From positions 2,083,501-2,147,500 of the forward strand of contig NZ_OY776488.1 in the NCBI RefSeq assembly GCF_963675635.1: a stretch of 64,000 nt of DNA, in the 5' to 3' direction. Below the pieces are notes generated by a model. It saw only the letters and a program-made list of their open reading frames with translations, did not search any database and was not told where the DNA came from. The translations under genes were made by a program, and so were the position numbers. Positions 62,285 to 64,000 of this stretch are shown here, piece by piece. How positions within the stretch are numbered: the first letter of the stretch is position 1; every line of letters starts with the position of its first letter. The stretch is from an uncultured Pseudodesulfovibrio sp. (GTDB lineage: Bacteria > Desulfobacterota > Desulfovibrionia > Desulfovibrionales > Desulfovibrionaceae).

Positions 62285-64000
62285 CTACTTGTATTCTTTA
62301 CGATACAACTCCATAAAAGCCTTGAGGTAGGCTTTTCCTTCATAGCTGCTCGGCTTTACGTATGATCTTTTGGAGTAGTCTTCGTCTGTCACGAATTCGA
62401 AATAAATGTCATTCCTAGCAGCACGGCTTAGTGAGAAGAATGAAGAGAAGTCATAAGAATTCAATCTTTCCATTATCTTAGACCAATTGCGCTTAAGGAT
62501 GTCTGAGGAAAAATTGTAGTAATCCTCACTTGAGTCATCCTTTGTTATTTCTTGCAGAAAACTATCGATCTCTTTTTGTAACGCCGTTCGCTTCATGACA
62601 GTTTTTTCTTTTAAGGCGTTCTTCATTGGGAAACATAGCGTGTTCAAGAGAGAGGTCAGTCCAAACACTGTAAAATTATCATATTTGACCTGTGGATAAT
62701 CCGCGATTCCCGAATCTTTAGCTACCATTCTAGGGTCTCCGGCCATGGCTCCGTAGGAACGCAATGTTACATTACTTATATTAGGAAGTAAGATTGGCCA
62801 GATAGGGCATGACAAATACCAATTGTACAACGGTAATACTGATGGGATATCTACCCCTTGAGAATAAAGTGATGCTAATCTTTTCCCAAAAGAAGCAAGT
62901 GTGTCACTTGTCGAGAGTGGTGACAATTTCAGCCTGTGGTCTCCTACTATGCGATACTTATGCAAGGCTTCTTCAACTAATATAGAATCAAGAAGCACAA
63001 CACTATACAATTCAAGGATATAGCCAACATGTGGAGTTTTCCGTTCTGCGTTCAGGGCCCTCTGAAATCGCTTCCATATACGGCCATAGGTGTTAAACTG
63101 AAGGCCGGATTGATCCTCGGCTGGCTTATTCTCTTGCCATAATTCAATCAAATTAAGAAATTGTGCAAAAGAAGAATCTTCAAAGACATCTTCCATGAAA
63201 ATCTCTGTTGACGCGGTATCCCCATAAGATCGATCTTCTTCGCCAGCCCCAGTTGATACAGAAAAGCGATCTTGAGGGCTGAGGTAACTATGAAGCATGT
63301 ATTCGATCGACTCTTTACTCTCTCCACCTAAAAGCGCCAGCAGGCCTACAAGTTGATAAGCAGACAAATATGTGAATGTTTCTTTCTCATTGGGAGCAAC
63401 CCTGACAAAGAGTGCGTTCATAATAGATTTATGCCAACTCCGAATATTGTCCGACAATGTATCAAGCGTATTAACAAAGAGACCGAATGAATCGGCTACA
63501 TCCATATCGGTATTTTTAGCATTCTCTACAAAGCTTCGAACATAAGCGGAAACATTCTCAGAATCCACATTGGCTATAAAGCTTTTGTCTGAAAACTCTT
63601 CTTCTGCAACCTCCAGGTTCCATACAGCAGAAATTCGCGGCAACACACTCGTCTTTCTGATTGATTCACTCGAAATTCTATAATGCCCCAATGGCTCAAC
63701 GTGATGTTCCGCCCCAAGAAGAGCCGCTGCAGTAATACGTTCCGAACTAAAAAGGGATGGCTCGTCGATTTCAAAAACGTGGGGAAGCAGCATCCCCATT
63801 TTGTCAGCATGGCTCATGTTGAAATCTCTTACCTGCAGAACTTTGATGAAATAGTCTCCGATCAAAGCTGGGTTCTGCCACATAGCCGCTGCATACAATC
63901 CACCCATCACCAAAGCTACAGAATTTCGCTCGTTGCCTCCAAGGCCAAGTGGCAATGAAGCTTCTTCATTCAGCAAATTATTATCTTTCAATCGTTGAGC
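62285..64000 (-). CDS. rdrA: Putative RdrA ATPase, C-terminal part (5' end outside window)
   Basis: The frame is open to the right edge; 571 residues are visible. It is a helix-rich protein with no Walker motifs in this part, which fits the C-terminal region of RdrA (about 900 residues with an N-terminal P-loop). Recognition is mainly from context: the order rdrA then rdrB and the six-base gap are those of RADAR. A different RdrB partner is possible. The internal TTG at 63991 is not a credible start, since codons continue upstream. Confidence 0.6.
   Translation of the reverse strand, partial: AQRLKDNNLLNEEASLPLGLGGNERNSVALVMGGLYAAAMWQNPALIGDYFIKVLQVRDFNMSHADKMGMLLPHVFEIDEPSLFSSERITAAALLGAEHHVEPLGHYRISSESIRKTSVLPRISAVWNLEVAEEEFSDKSFIANVDSENVSAYVRSFVENAKNTDMDVADSFGLFVNTLDTLSDNIRSWHKSIMNALFVRVAPNEKETFTYLSAYQLVGLLALLGGESKESIEYMLHSYLSPQDRFSVSTGAGEEDRSYGDTASTEIFMEDVFEDSSFAQFLNLIELWQENKPAEDQSGLQFNTYGRIWKRFQRALNAERKTPHVGYILELYSVVLLDSILVEEALHKYRIVGDHRLKLSPLSTSDTLASFGKRLASLYSQGVDIPSVLPLYNWYLSCPIWPILLPNISNVTLRSYGAMAGDPRMVAKDSGIADYPQVKYDNFTVFGLTSLLNTLCFPMKNALKEKTVMKRTALQKEIDSFLQEITKDDSSEDYYNFSSDILKRNWSKIMERLNSYDFSSFFSLSRAARNDIYFEFVTDEDYSKRSYVKPSSYEGKAYLKAFMELYRKEYK

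Larger units (their letters stand above)
48592..64000. mobile_element. Integrative element, left end to window edge
   Basis: The element starts at the tRNA fragment and tyrosine integrase and contains recombination genes (ERF protein, Cas4-like nuclease), a toxin-antitoxin pair, the CobS/DUF3150/CobT triad, an ankyrin protein and a RADAR-type defence operon. Except for the integrase, all genes are on the minus strand. No host housekeeping gene is seen after 48.6 kb, and the far end lies outside the window. No conjugation or capsid gene is visible here, so I cannot say whether it is an ICE, a prophage or a satellite. Confidence 0.75.

Noticed and set aside
48592..64000. CRISPR array in the element, suggested by the Cas4-like nuclease
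   Set aside because: No regular repeat-spacer pattern and no other cas gene; the nuclease pairs with the ERF gene instead.

Overview
The window reads as the chromosome of a sulfate-reducing bacterium of the Desulfovibrio / Pseudodesulfovibrio type. The strongest evidence is a dsrA-dsrB-dsrD-cobyrinate synthase locus (33.6-36.4 kb). Flagellar/chemotaxis-type (CheV), TRAP and Liv transporter genes fit the same picture. Base composition looks moderately GC-rich and most genes have good Shine-Dalgarno sites. The species assignment is inference from gene content only.

Layout of the host part. 0-2.5 kb: the 3' end of a TRAP transporter (SBP, small and large permease). 2.6-5.6 kb: a ydbH-ynbE-ydbL type envelope operon. 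5.6-11.8 kb: a pseudouridine synthase, several lipoproteins (glycine zipper, BON, NlpC/P60), a DUF697-like membrane protein with a repetitive tail, and a TrmO-like protein. 11.9-15.6 kb: otsA, groES and groEL. 15.7-21.2 kb: a TPR protein, a secreted beta-helix protein, a DUF2325 protein behind a Fur-like box, cheV, and a NeuB-type sugar acid synthase with a winged-helix regulator. 21.7-24 kb: an acyl-CoA ligase overlapping an APS kinase. 24.3-29.1 kb: a complete livKHMGF branched-chain amino acid transporter. 29.2-33.6 kb: a hypothetical protein, a cyclophilin, a DegT aminotransferase and cobyrinate a,c-diamide synthase. 33.6-37.8 kb: dsrDBA, then a YkgJ-type protein and a small hypothetical protein.

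The most unusual host region is 38.2-48.5 kb. A periplasmic binding protein and a sigma-54 activator with a degenerate receiver domain precede a near-perfect -24/-12 promoter (40928-40943) and two copies of one short palindrome. Downstream lies a tight co-oriented array: two small paralogous beta-rich proteins, a secreted protein, a GNAT acetyltransferase, a SET-domain methyltransferase, a RimB-like protease, a RimK-like ATP-grasp ligase and a complete PotABCD polyamine-type transporter. Together this looks like an undescribed post-translational-modification system coupled to polyamine uptake.

From 48.6 kb to the right edge the window is an integrated element. It starts at a 3' fragment of a tRNA-Leu(CAA)-like gene followed by a tyrosine integrase. 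The rest is mostly on the minus strand: a CobT-like VWA protein, a DUF3150 protein and a CobS-like AAA+ ATPase; a large ankyrin-repeat protein and two micro-proteins; a ParE-type toxin-antitoxin pair; a Cas4-like nuclease with an ERF annealing protein; and, at the edge, a RADAR-type anti-phage system (rdrB complete, the putative rdrA cut by the window end). A degraded second copy of the cobS leader and first codons lies on the other side of the ankyrin cargo, so that cargo appears to be flanked by a duplicated target.
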